From an uncultured Bacteroidales bacterium (GTDB taxonomy: Bacteria; Bacteroidota; Bacteroidia; Bacteroidales; FEN-979): 64,000 nucleotides of DNA. Below are positions 9,097-18,257 of this stretch, in pieces (positions within the stretch are counted from its first letter, which is position 1; each line of letters begins with the position of its first letter). The stretch lies in NCBI GenBank assembly GCA_903945175.1, contig CAJAUM010000113.1, positions 21,865-85,864 of the forward strand. The letters are read 5' to 3'. Below the pieces are notes generated by a model. That model was not told the origin of the DNA. It ran no database searches and was given only the letters and a program-made list of their open reading frames with translations. Both the position numbers and the translations under genes were made by a program.

Positions 9097-11958
9097 ATGG
9101 TTCCATTTCTTAAGCACGTAGCGCATTATCTGATTAGCGGATACAAAGATGAACTTTTTGATTTGTGCATCGTGCTGCCGAACCGCCGTGGTGGGTTGTT
9201 CCTTAGGAAATACCTCGCCGAAGAGATTGGCAAGGTGACCTGGGCGCCGACTATTTTTTCGATCGAGGACTTTATCTCGGAGATCGGCGGATTACAGGAG
9301 GTTGAAAATCTGCACCTGCTTTTTGAACTCTTTGCAGTTCACCGCGAAATTGAAGAAAATAGGGCGCAGTCCTTTGAGGAGTTTTTGCGATGGGGCCCGC
9401 AGTTACTCAGCGATTTCAATGAGATCGACCGTTATATGGCCGATGCGCAGGAGCTGTTCACCACCCTCACCGAAGCGCGTGCCATTGCTCTTTGGAATTT
9501 GGATAATCAACCACTTACCGAATTTGAAACAAAGTATCTGCACTTTTATCAATCGCTTTATCCCTATTATGATAAACTTACCCGGCGATTGCTTGCAAAA
9601 AATCAATCATATCAGGGGCTCAGTTTTCGCCAGGCAGCTGAAAATATTGAGAAATTTAAAGATAAACTGCCCTGGAAACATGTTTTATTTGCCGGATTCA
9701 ATGCGTTAACCAAGGCTGAGGAGCATATCATCGGCACATTGCATAAAAATGGGTATGCAACGTTGCTTTGGGATGCAGATCATTACTATCTTGACAACAC
9801 CCAGCAGGAGGCGGGTGATTTTTTGCGTGACTGGGTGCGTAGGTGGCCTGTCAAGGATAGTGGCTGGATCTCTGATGATTTTGCAACCTCAGAAAAAAAG
9901 ATAGAAATCATAGGCTCCCCCGATCCGCTGGGCCAGGTTAAATACTGCGGGAATATCCTGAAGGAAATTGCAAAAAATGGATTGGCCAACGAGAAAACAG
10001 CGGTGGTGTTGCTTGATGAAGGATTGCTGATTCCTTTGCTTAATTCGATCCCTGCTGAGGTGGATGCACTGAACATAACAGCGGGTCTCCCGCTTAAACA
10101 AACACCCCTTGCAGGTCTCTTCGAAGCGCTCTTCCACCTTCATATGAATAGGGCCCGTTTCACCTATCTGGCTGACAAGGAAAAGGGGAAATACTACTAC
10201 AAGGATGTGCTGAAACTATTGCAGCATCCCTATCTCCGGATGATGGCTGCCGGTTTGACGGAGGCCAACCTGTTCGCCTTGGATGAAATAATCGAGAACA
10301 TTCGCAAGGGGCACAAGATTTTTGTTGGGATTGAAGAACTTCCAGCCGAAAAATCCGGTTTTTTCGGAATGCAGGTGACTTTCCTTGATTCAATCTTCGC
10401 TGCATGGAATGAACCTGCCGATGCCTTGAAATGCTTCAAGACCCTGATCGGGAACCTGAGAGGTGCTTCGATCGGACGAATGGATATGGAGTACCTTTTT
10501 GCCTTTTCCAAAATTGTCCATCAACTCAGTAATTTACTTGAAGAGTTTGCCTCTGATCTTAAAATACCTGCATTTTACCAACTGTATCAACAGGTGATTG
10601 CCTCCACGAGTCTGCCGTTTTACGGGGAGCCGCTCAAAGGTGTTCAGCTGATGGGGATGCTCGAAACACGGACACTCGATTTTGAAAATCTTATCATTTT
10701 ATCGTGCAATGAAGATTTGCTGCCGAGTGGCAAGATCAATACCTCATTCATCCCGTTTGATATTAAAAAGAGTTTTGGCTTGCCAACCTATCGCCATAAG
10801 GATTCGGTGTATGCCTACCATTTTTACCGCCTCATCCAGCGTTCCGGCCATATCAGGATCCTCTACAGCACTGAGCCTGATCAGTTGGGAGGCGGCGATC
10901 GGAGCCGGTTCCTTCGGCAGATTTCCCGTGAACTTCCATTGTACAATCCGGGGATTGAAATCAGAGAGATGATCCTGAACACACCACCAGTCAGGGGCGA
11001 AGCATATCCCGTAATTGAAATTCAAAAAACCGGTGAAACATGGGCCGCATTGGAAGAGAAAGCCTCCGGGGGATTTTCTGCAACTTCTTTGAACGCCTAC
11101 CGTAACTGTCCGCTGAAATTCTATTTCTCCGATATTGCCGGTATCAGAGAGCCAGATGATGTGGATGATACGATCGACGCGGCTGTGCTGGGCAATGCCG
11201 TGCATGAAGCGCTCTGTAACCTGTACAAACCATTGATTGATAAGCCGATCTCAACTGCGATCCTAACTGATATCGAACAACAATCGGATGAGGCGGTTCT
11301 TAAGGCTTTCGGGAAAAAATTCAAGGGCTCAGATATTGCTTACGGAAAAAACCTGTTGCTCGTCAATGTAGCAAAATTGATGGTGAAACGGTTTCTTCAG
11401 TTTGAAACCAACAATGTAAGGGAAATGGCCCGATCGGGAAATGGTTTTTCGGTGGCATTTCTTGAACAGTATCTCGAAACGCAAATCCAAATACACCATG
11501 GTTCTGCAGATAAAAGCATTCGCCTGAAAGGGCTGGTCGACCGTGTGGACAAGATGGATGGCTGGTGGAAAATCATCGATTACAAAACAGGGATCACCCA
11601 AGCTAAACAGCTAAAGGTGAAGGAATGGGATGCGTTGGCCGACCATGCTGAACTGAATATCGGGTTTCAGCTTTTATTTTATGGTTTCCTGTTGAGCAAG
11701 AGGTTTGACAACCCCATCAGTTCAAGTGCAGGTATTATTTCGCTCAAGAAAATCAACGCTGGATTTACACCCGTATCGGTCCCTTCAGGCGAGCCTGGCA
11801 AGATGACGACCATGCTGGAGAATTCATCCCTGGCTCAATTCGAACACGTTATCCATAACCTTTTGCAGGATATCTATGATCTTTCAAAACCATTCAGCCA
11901 AACAAGGGACATTAAAATATGTGAACGTTGCCCCTACATCAATCTTTGCGGACGTTAA
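9097..11958 (+). CDS. addB: AddB-like subunit with PD-(D/E)XK nuclease and Fe-S cluster motif
   Basis: This is a 953-residue protein. The N-terminus (LCIVLPNRRGGLFLRKYLAE) resembles the inactive helicase-like part of AddB/RexB, without an intact Walker A. The C-terminal ~300 residues are a RecB-like nuclease: SLNAYRNCPLKFYF near 665, GNAVHEAL near 703, LKGLVDRVDKMDGWWKIIDYKTG near 807-830 (quoted positions only approximate), and a terminal CERCPYINLC near 941. The single upstream Cys plus the terminal CxxCx5C set matches the 4Fe-4S staple of AddB nucleases. With the AddA-like protein upstream it should form a two-nuclease AddAB complex for end resection. Its 3' end overlaps the convergent MEMO-AMMECR1 gene by 20 bp, and both protein ends look normal. 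Confidence 0.88.
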   Translation: MVPFLKHVAHYLISGYKDELFDLCIVLPNRRGGLFLRKYLAEEIGKVTWAPTIFSIEDFISEIGGLQEVENLHLLFELFAVHREIEENRAQSFEEFLRWGPQLLSDFNEIDRYMADAQELFTTLTEARAIALWNLDNQPLTEFETKYLHFYQSLYPYYDKLTRRLLAKNQSYQGLSFRQAAENIEKFKDKLPWKHVLFAGFNALTKAEEHIIGTLHKNGYATLLWDADHYYLDNTQQEAGDFLRDWVRRWPVKDSGWISDDFATSEKKIEIIGSPDPLGQVKYCGNILKEIAKNGLANEKTAVVLLDEGLLIPLLNSIPAEVDALNITAGLPLKQTPLAGLFEALFHLHMNRARFTYLADKEKGKYYYKDVLKLLQHPYLRMMAAGLTEANLFALDEIIENIRKGHKIFVGIEELPAEKSGFFGMQVTFLDSIFAAWNEPADALKCFKTLIGNLRGASIGRMDMEYLFAFSKIVHQLSNLLEEFASDLKIPAFYQLYQQVIASTSLPFYGEPLKGVQLMGMLETRTLDFENLIILSCNEDLLPSGKINTSFIPFDIKKSFGLPTYRHKDSVYAYHFYRLIQRSGHIRILYSTEPDQLGGGDRSRFLRQISRELPLYNPGIEIREMILNTPPVRGEAYPVIEIQKTGETWAALEEKASGGFSATSLNAYRNCPLKFYFSDIAGIREPDDVDDTIDAAVLGNAVHEALCNLYKPLIDKPISTAILTDIEQQSDEAVLKAFGKKFKGSDIAYGKNLLLVNVAKLMVKRFLQFETNNVREMARSGNGFSVAFLEQYLETQIQIHHGSADKSIRLKGLVDRVDKMDGWWKIIDYKTGITQAKQLKVKEWDALADHAELNIGFQLLFYGFLLSKRFDNPISSSAGIISLKKINAGFTPVSVPSGEPGKMTTMLENSSLAQFEHVIHNLLQDIYDLSKPFSQTRDIKICERCPYINLCGR

Positions 11959-13501
11959 GCGCCTCCTCAGAAAACACACAGGCTTCATAGGTATACAGGT
12001 CGGCCTGCTTCCATCCATCCCAGCCAATTCCAGCCTTGTCACGGGCGCAATGGCCCAGAAATTCATCTTTGGTCCATCCGGTTTCAGTGGCCACCTGAGG
12101 CAGGAACGTTCCGGAATAAAACCCTTTTTTGATATATATTCCATGTTTCCCAAGTATGATCTCATTTGGAGACTGGATCTTTTTAAGCGGGGATAACACG
12201 GATATTTCGATATCGATTTGACCCAGTTCCCTCTCCTTCACAGGTTCAAACCGGTTATCTTCTGTTGAAGATGCCACTGCCATTTGCCTGATCAGTTTAT
12301 AAAGAGGCATATCAGCTGAGAATCTGCCGATACAGCCCCGTAGCTCACCCTCTTTTTTAAGGGTGACAAAGGCGCCAGCCTTCATTTTCAGATTGTCGCT
12401 GTACAACGTTCCATCGTCTTCAGGAATCCTCCTTTCCCTGAGATAGGTTAGAATGGTGTTTCTGGCAATGTCAAGCAAAATGATTTTTTCTTCACGCGTG
12501 AAATCAAAACCAGTCGGATTGATGGCGCCTGGGGAGGTGCTGGCACCCGGCTTGGCTGCCTCACCGGATGTTGGATTGGTAACCGCAAGTGACCAATATC
12601 CCACCACCTGCTTTTTATCACCATACCCCGAATCACCCGAATTCATGTACTGTACCGGCGAAATTTTCAGTCGGTCATTTCCTGAAGTCAAATACAGCAT
12701 GGTCAGGATGGATGTCCATCCGCAGAGGTTGGTGGAGAGGTTCGGCACCCGTTTTTCTTCATATTTCTCAAGCAACTTCATCAATTCTTCCGGGGAGCCG
12801 GCAACGATGGCATCGCAGGTAGCCTTATCGGCCGAATAGGCATCATCATAAGAGGGATAATGTGAAAAATCGGTGCTGAATACAAAAAGATTACGCTCGT
12901 TGAACCATGGTTTAAGCGCATCAGCAATTTTTTTGCATGTCTGTGCTGATTGTGTACCGATGATGATAGGCACCAGATTAAAATCGTTCTTCAAATGGTA
13001 CTGCAAAAAAGGTATTTGAACCTCCAGGCTGTGTTCAGTCCGGTCAGCCTCGCTATTGAAATTGAAAACCGTATGCTCACCGATCAGTTTGTCAGCCAGA
13101 TCAATATTGACCTTCACCTTCCCAAGAGGGGTGATATAATCCCCTTTGTTGTATACAGAGGCTCCATCGAATGAGATCTGGTGGCTTGATGCGATAACGA
13201 ATACATTGTCATACAGGGCATTGGGGTCTACCTGGTTGTAGCCGCTTGCCGCCACCAGGCCCGAATAGATGTATCCGGCATGCGGGCATACGATACCCAG
13301 TACATGGTTCAACTCTTTTGGCTTGGCCCTTGCAAACAGATTTGCAAGGGTCGACGAGAGTTCCTGGGCATTCGCGGGATAAAATCGTCCGGCTGCCGCT
13401 GTTTTCCGATCGATCTGATTTGGTTTGTTCTGGCCCGAACATCCCTGGCTGAAATTAAAAAATAGTCCCATAAGGATAAGACTCTTGAGGATGATGCGCA
13501 T
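11939..13501 (-). CDS. AmmeMemoRadiSam proteins B and A fused: exported MEMO-AMMECR1 lipoprotein
   Basis: This 520-residue fusion starts with a hydrophobic leader and a Cys at 21 (FFNFSQGC, a loose lipobox), so it is probably a lipoprotein. Residues ~30-300 are a MEMO1/LigB-like domain (AmmeMemoRadiSam B): CPHAGYIYSG with His74, ASSHQ with His107, TEHSLEVQIPFLQYHL, STDFSHY and NLCGWTSIL near 260. The two His and the Cys match the metal ligands known in human MEMO1. Residues ~335-512 are an AMMECR1 domain (AmmeMemoRadiSam A) with the signature LRGCIGRF. A and B proteins recur in bacteria and archaea beside a specific radical SAM enzyme, which lies at 15739-16896 here; the biochemical role of the set is not established. 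The gene is divergent from the spermidine-synthase-like gene, with 42 bp between the start codons. The 3' end overlaps addB by 20 bp. Confidence 0.88.
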   Translation of the reverse strand: MRIILKSLILMGLFFNFSQGCSGQNKPNQIDRKTAAAGRFYPANAQELSSTLANLFARAKPKELNHVLGIVCPHAGYIYSGLVAASGYNQVDPNALYDNVFVIASSHQISFDGASVYNKGDYITPLGKVKVNIDLADKLIGEHTVFNFNSEADRTEHSLEVQIPFLQYHLKNDFNLVPIIIGTQSAQTCKKIADALKPWFNERNLFVFSTDFSHYPSYDDAYSADKATCDAIVAGSPEELMKLLEKYEEKRVPNLSTNLCGWTSILTMLYLTSGNDRLKISPVQYMNSGDSGYGDKKQVVGYWSLAVTNPTSGEAAKPGASTSPGAINPTGFDFTREEKIILLDIARNTILTYLRERRIPEDDGTLYSDNLKMKAGAFVTLKKEGELRGCIGRFSADMPLYKLIRQMAVASSTEDNRFEPVKERELGQIDIEISVLSPLKKIQSPNEIILGKHGIYIKKGFYSGTFLPQVATETGWTKDEFLGHCARDKAGIGWDGWKQADLYTYEACVFSEEALNVRKD

Positions 13502-13509
13502 TGTTTCGT

Positions 13510-13517
13510 TAACTTTG
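13510..13517 (+). promoter_or_regulatory. Bacteroidota -7 box (TAACTTTG)
   Basis: This is an exact match to TAnnTTTG, 26 bp upstream of the start of the 718-residue membrane protein gene. It lies in the 42-bp gap between the divergent AmmeMemoRadiSam genes. Confidence 0.5.
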
Positions 13518-13543
13518 AGCTAAATTCATTGTAAAGATACGAC

Positions 13544-15700
13544 ATGCAGGCAAAAAATGCAATCCGTTTGATGCTGTTTGGCCTGGGTTTTTTGGCCATT
13601 GGAACCCAGATATACCTGATGCGGGAATTTCTGATCGTTTTTAGTGGCAATGAACTGATATTCGGGATCGTACTTGCATTGTGGATGCTCTTTACCGGAG
13701 CAGGCGCCTACCTGGGACGCCTCAGCCATTATCTCAGGGTGAAACTTGGATTTGCAGTGGTACTCCTGTTTCTAACCGGGCTATTCCCAACGCTGTTGCT
13801 CATTTCCCTTGATTTGATGAAGGTTTTGATGGTACCTGCCGGGAGTACAGCCAGCCTGTGGATGATCATCACCGCTGCTGCTGCTGTTCAGTTGCCGTTT
13901 TGCATTCTGAATGGATTTCTGTTCTCATTCCTCAGCGCATGGTCTTCCGGCAACCCACTGGCCGAAGCCTATTCATGGGAGTCCCTGGGAAGCATGGCTT
14001 CAGGAGCGCTCGTGAATTTCGTATTTCTATGGATATTCGATCAATATCAAAGCCTGTTGTTGTTGACCACAGTCTATTTTATTCTGTTGTTGATATTCAC
14101 CTGGCTGATGGCGCCCCGAAGCTGGTTTTACCTGGCGCTTGTCCCATCTCTTTCCCTCATTGGATTATTGCTGCTGGTCGATTTTAAAGCGTTTTCTGAA
14201 AAGTTCCTGTTCAGGGATCAGCACGTCATCTCAAATATGGGAACGCCCTATGGTCAGGTGGTTGTAACAAGAAATCAGGAACAGTATAATTTTTATGAAA
14301 ACGGGTTGCTTCTGTTTTCCTCAGGAAATGAAATGGCCAATGAGGCAAATGTTCATTTGGCCATGGCGCAGCGTGAACGACCAGGCAGGGTTCTCTTGAT
14401 TTCGGGCGGATATGCTGGAACGCTGGATGAGATTCTTAAATATAAACCCGTAGTTGTTGATTATTTGGAAATGAATCCTTCGCTCATCGGGATCGGTTCA
14501 AAATACACAAAACAATTGGATCATCCCTCCATCAGGGTGCATGAAATGGATGCGCGGAAATATATCCGGTTATCCCGGCAATTGTACGATGTGGTGCTTG
14601 TCAACCTGCCCCCTCCATCCACATTGCAGCTGAACCGTTACTACACGTTGGATTTTCTGAGTGAAATCAAAAAAGTATTAAAGCCCGGAGGGGTTATCTC
14701 GTATTCGCTTCCTACCGGCAGTGACTATATCAGCAATGAGGCAGGCCGGCTCAACGCGTTACTCTTCCATACATTGAAACAACGTTTTAACCAGGCCTTG
14801 GTGATTCCCCTGGAACGGAACCATTTCCTGGCATCAGATTCATCGCTGAACATGGATATCCCCGCCCTGATCCTGAAAAAGGGAATCAAGACAGTATATG
14901 TCAATCAATTTTACCTTGATGTCGGACAACTTCGTGAACGGTCAGACTATCTTACCTCCCATATCACCCACATGCTGTCAGGGCATACCATCTTGTCAGG
15001 GTTTACCAACCGTGATTTTTATCCTTTGGCAACCTTTTACCAGAATTTATGGTGGTTAAGCTACTTTTCAGTCCATCCTGTGGCGATCATCACCGTTTTT
15101 ATAATCATCCTCCTTTTGTTGCTGGCAAGTCTGAATTCGGTCAGCGCCGGATTGTTTGCAGGTGGCTTCACCCTTGCTTCCACTGAGATCATCCTGATTT
15201 TTGGATTACAGGTATTGTATGGCTATGTTTTCCAGATGATGGGATTGATATTCATGATTTTTATGGGCGGATTGGCGTTGGGAGCCGGAGTTGGGATAAA
15301 AATCTTCCGGATAAAGCCATCTACCTCCTACATGTTGTTGCAGGTTGGGCTGGGGTTATATTCCATATTGCTTCCTTTTCTTTTACTGTGGATGGGTGCC
15401 GGAAATATCAGTGGGATATATGTGCAGGTGACACTTTTTATATTTGCATTTCTGGTTTCATGGATAGTAGGTATTGAATACCGGCTCGCAGCCATGCTGA
15501 CAAAATGTTCATCATGGAATGCAGTTTCCAGAAACTACTCGGCCGACCTGTTTGGCTCAGGAATGGGGGCTTTTTTTGTAACGATGCTCCTTTTGCCCTA
15601 TGCCGGGATTCTGGTGACCGGTATTTTTTTGGCGATTCTGAACATTTTCAGTGCATTGATTCTTTTAATCAGAAGACCTAAATCCGTATCTTTGCGATAA
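13544..15700 (+). CDS. Polytopic membrane protein with spermidine-synthase-like SAM domain
   Basis: This 718-residue protein has three parts: an N-terminal hydrophobic block (~residues 5-225, six or seven segments), a soluble Rossmann domain (~235-450), and a C-terminal hydrophobic block (~500-710). The middle part resembles spermidine synthase/SAM methyltransferases: LLISGGYAGTLDEIL near 285, DYLEMNPSLIGIG near 305 and MDARKYIRLSRQLYDVVLV near 335. The residues after the last strand are NLPPPS, where aminopropyltransferases have a D-S-x-D-type catalytic motif. Polyamine synthesis is therefore doubtful, and SAM or nucleoside binding is the safer inference. The architecture matches proteins annotated as fused MFS/spermidine synthase. 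It sits between the two halves of the AmmeMemoRadiSam set and points toward the radical SAM gene (38 bp gap), so a shared function is likely. The substrate is unknown. Confidence 0.75.
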   Translation: MQAKNAIRLMLFGLGFLAIGTQIYLMREFLIVFSGNELIFGIVLALWMLFTGAGAYLGRLSHYLRVKLGFAVVLLFLTGLFPTLLLISLDLMKVLMVPAGSTASLWMIITAAAAVQLPFCILNGFLFSFLSAWSSGNPLAEAYSWESLGSMASGALVNFVFLWIFDQYQSLLLLTTVYFILLLIFTWLMAPRSWFYLALVPSLSLIGLLLLVDFKAFSEKFLFRDQHVISNMGTPYGQVVVTRNQEQYNFYENGLLLFSSGNEMANEANVHLAMAQRERPGRVLLISGGYAGTLDEILKYKPVVVDYLEMNPSLIGIGSKYTKQLDHPSIRVHEMDARKYIRLSRQLYDVVLVNLPPPSTLQLNRYYTLDFLSEIKKVLKPGGVISYSLPTGSDYISNEAGRLNALLFHTLKQRFNQALVIPLERNHFLASDSSLNMDIPALILKKGIKTVYVNQFYLDVGQLRERSDYLTSHITHMLSGHTILSGFTNRDFYPLATFYQNLWWLSYFSVHPVAIITVFIIILLLLLASLNSVSAGLFAGGFTLASTEIILIFGLQVLYGYVFQMMGLIFMIFMGGLALGAGVGIKIFRIKPSTSYMLLQVGLGLYSILLPFLLLWMGAGNISGIYVQVTLFIFAFLVSWIVGIEYRLAAMLTKCSSWNAVSRNYSADLFGSGMGAFFVTMLLLPYAGILVTGIFLAILNIFSALILLIRRPKSVSLR

Positions 15701-15738
15701 TCCAATGTGAATCGGACGCTCTTAAAAACTACAGATTC

Positions 15739-16896
15739 GTGACACAAAATTCCAAACGCCGATTTTTTAAATATAGCCTGGCTGGTATCAGTAGCGCCTT
15801 AACCGGATTGAACCCGTTGGATGTGATGGCTAAAAAACTGACGCATATGGAGCACTCTAACATAGCCCCGGTTACCGGGCTTGGAAAATTCAGCAAAGAA
15901 TCACCCTATGCAGTCGTCACGCCAAAGGGAGTAAAGTGCCAGATTTGTCCCAACAATTGTATCCTGAAAGAGGGATTGGAAAGCATTTGCAGGACCCACG
16001 TTGTAAAAGATAATACGCTCTATACCATTGCCTATGGCAATCCCTGCTCAGTTCATGTGGATCCGATTGAAAAAAAACCGCTTTTTCATTTTCTTCCATC
16101 CACACCGAGTTTCTCCATTGCCACGGCAGGCTGTAACTTTGCATGTTTGAATTGCCAAAACTGGGAGATTTCACAGCAAAGCCCCCGAGACACCGACAAC
16201 ATCGAACTTTTCCCGGCAAAGGTTGTAGCGCAGGCAATATCAAAAGGCTGTAAATCAATTGCCTATACCTACTCTGAGCCGATCGCATTTTATGAATATA
16301 TGTTTGATACAGCCAGGCTGGCCAAAGCACAGGGAATTAAAAACCTGCTCATTTCCAATGGCTTCATCAATGAAAAACCGCTCCTCGACTTAACCAAATA
16401 TATTGATGCAGCCAACATCAATTTAAAATCTTTCAGCGATGAAATTTATGAGAAGCTCAACGGGGGCAGTCTTCAGCCAATCCTGAATACACTGAAGATT
16501 TTAAAGGCCGAAGGTGTCTGGCTGGAAATCACCACCCTCATCGTACCCGGCTGGACGGATGATCTTGCCATGATCAAAGAGATGTGCGACTGGCTGGTTA
16601 AAAATGGATTTACGGATACTCCGCTTCACTTCAGCAGGTTTCATCCACTCTATAAGTTAACCAGTCTCCCTTTTACCCCATTGGCCACACTCGAAAAAGC
16701 ACGCGAAATCGCGTTAAAAACAGGGATCCAATATGTTTACATCGGGAATGTTCCGGGTACGACGGCAGAAAACACCTATTGTCCAAAATGTAAGAAGATC
16801 GTGATGGAGCGCCGTGGTTTTTCCATTTTGAATAATAACCTGAAAAATGGTTCATGCAAATTTTGCGATACCAAAATTTCAGGGGTATGGGCATGA
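15739..16896 (+). CDS. AmmeMemoRadiSam system radical SAM enzyme with twin-arginine-like leader
   Basis: This is a 385-residue radical SAM protein. The cluster motif is GCNFACLNCQNW (C132, C136, C139, CxxxCxxC). An upstream CQICPNNC near 67 and a C-terminal pair CPKCKK/CKFC (residues ~353-378) give extra Cys sites for a zinc ribbon or auxiliary cluster. The fold is that of PflA-like activases (TYSEPIAFYEYMFDTARLAK), as expected for the AmmeMemoRadiSam family. The proposed start is GTG at 15739; no ATG in frame precedes the motif that follows, and the next ATG (in LDVMAKK) would delete it. That leader reads SKRRFFKYSLAGISSALTG, a twin-arginine-like signal followed by a moderately hydrophobic stretch. 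If it is real, the enzyme is exported folded, which is rare for radical SAM proteins. The gene follows the membrane protein gene by 38 bp. Confidence 0.85.
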   Translation: MTQNSKRRFFKYSLAGISSALTGLNPLDVMAKKLTHMEHSNIAPVTGLGKFSKESPYAVVTPKGVKCQICPNNCILKEGLESICRTHVVKDNTLYTIAYGNPCSVHVDPIEKKPLFHFLPSTPSFSIATAGCNFACLNCQNWEISQQSPRDTDNIELFPAKVVAQAISKGCKSIAYTYSEPIAFYEYMFDTARLAKAQGIKNLLISNGFINEKPLLDLTKYIDAANINLKSFSDEIYEKLNGGSLQPILNTLKILKAEGVWLEITTLIVPGWTDDLAMIKEMCDWLVKNGFTDTPLHFSRFHPLYKLTSLPFTPLATLEKAREIALKTGIQYVYIGNVPGTTAENTYCPKCKKIVMERRGFSILNNNLKNGSCKFCDTKISGVWA

Positions 16897-16934
16897 GCGA
16901 AATGACTTTCAATAGTACCCTGCATAACCATTGA

Positions 16935-18047
16935 TCAATTTGAAGGTTTGCAAATGGGAACTTTGGAAATTCTCAGCCGGATTGGCAGATGGTCACTGAA
17001 TCCGCCGTGATAGCGCGGTCCGACAAATGTTCTGTTTAACTTCTCACCAAAATAGGTTTGGTCCTCTTCAAGAAGAAATTTGGAGCTGAAAATCCTCACA
17101 TCCCGGGTCCCGGCTTTCAAACCGGAAGTGCCGCCGATGAGCGCTCCGGTTACCAAAAACTGATCAAAGGTGCTCCATTGATCCCGATACTTCAGGGTTC
17201 CCTCCATGCGGATTTTATTTCTGACACCCATGAGATTGAAGAGTGTATCAGAAGGTATCGCATTTATCTCTGTTTTTGCACCGAGTACAACTTTCAGGCT
17301 CTCATTTTCAGGCTCATCATTAAAGTCTCCCATCACCACAATGTTCGATGCAGGATGACTGCGCAGTACCGAATCAATAAGCACTTTCAAAACAGATGCC
17401 ACCCAGTTCCTGCGAGGTTGCGATCCAAGATATCCGCCGCGACGCGAAGGCCAGTGATTGACAAAGAGGTGAATGGTATCCATTCCAAACAGGATCCCCT
17501 TCACCATCAATATTTCCCTGGTTTGAGCCAGCGTATCAAAAGGAAAACGGATGCTGATGCTTTTGCTTCCCAGGACATTAAAAACAGAAGGCCTGTAAAT
17601 CAATGCCACGTCTATCCCACGCAGATCAGGTGATTCATGATGAATGCATTTATACTGCCAGGGTTTAAGGGGCGTTTCATAAATAAGCTTGTTCAGGACA
17701 TACCTGTTCTCCACTTCGCATAAACCTGCAATGGCAGGGGCTTCCCATTCCCCGATGGCTATCAAAGTCTTCGCCACATGATTCAGCTTCAGGTTGAATT
17801 TTGACCATGTCCAGTGCTTGGCGCCAGCCGATGTGAATTCATCATCCAGTTTGGTTGTGTCATCATATGGATCGTACAAATTTTCCACATTCCAAAAAAC
17901 CACACTGACATTGTGACTTTTTATTTTTATCGAATCTAAATTGGCATGATTTTGGTTGTTTTTTTTAACTTTTGTCGTGGTTGTAAAGTTGAAGGCAAGA
18001 CACTGGTTTGTAATTGTTAAGAAGGTGAACAAGAATATTTTTTTCAT
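16935..18047 (-). CDS. Secreted endonuclease/exonuclease/phosphatase-family protein
   Basis: This is a 370-residue exported protein (signal peptide MKKIFLFTFLTITNQCLA). The EEP fold is marked by SVVFWNVENLYDP near 50 (Asn and Glu of the metal site), GLCEVENRYVL near 108, LFVNHWPSRRGG near 195, VVMGDFNDEPENE near 237 and the closing SDHLPIRLRI near 350. These are the catalytic Asn/Glu/Asp/His residues of DNase I-like enzymes. Such exported EEP proteins in Bacteroidota may act on extracellular DNA, nucleotides or phosphodiesters; the substrate cannot be read from the sequence. It is convergent with the radical SAM gene (38 bp apart) and divergent from degP. The 210 bp upstream (18048-18257) are AT-rich with no clear motif. 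Confidence 0.82.
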   Translation of the reverse strand: MKKIFLFTFLTITNQCLAFNFTTTTKVKKNNQNHANLDSIKIKSHNVSVVFWNVENLYDPYDDTTKLDDEFTSAGAKHWTWSKFNLKLNHVAKTLIAIGEWEAPAIAGLCEVENRYVLNKLIYETPLKPWQYKCIHHESPDLRGIDVALIYRPSVFNVLGSKSISIRFPFDTLAQTREILMVKGILFGMDTIHLFVNHWPSRRGGYLGSQPRRNWVASVLKVLIDSVLRSHPASNIVVMGDFNDEPENESLKVVLGAKTEINAIPSDTLFNLMGVRNKIRMEGTLKYRDQWSTFDQFLVTGALIGGTSGLKAGTRDVRIFSSKFLLEEDQTYFGEKLNRTFVGPRYHGGFSDHLPIRLRISKVPICKPSN

Positions 18048-18257
18048 AATTTATCAATTTAGATGCAACGAATGAAAAAATCTTTTGTCTGTTAATCAGG
18101 GAAAGGCATAAAAGGTGAAATGAAAACCTCGATTTTCTTTAACGATTTTTTAACATGAGATTAACAGAATTTAACAACCCGTGTGAAAATATCAGGTCTC
18201 TCGTACCGTTTTTAATTGGAATGTTTATTAAACAATGGTTAAAACAGAAAAATAGTT

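Noticed and set aside
13544..15700. Calling the 718-residue protein a spermidine synthase
   Set aside because: The catalytic Asp region is replaced by NLPPPS and the domain is embedded in membrane segments, so polyamine synthesis is not supported.
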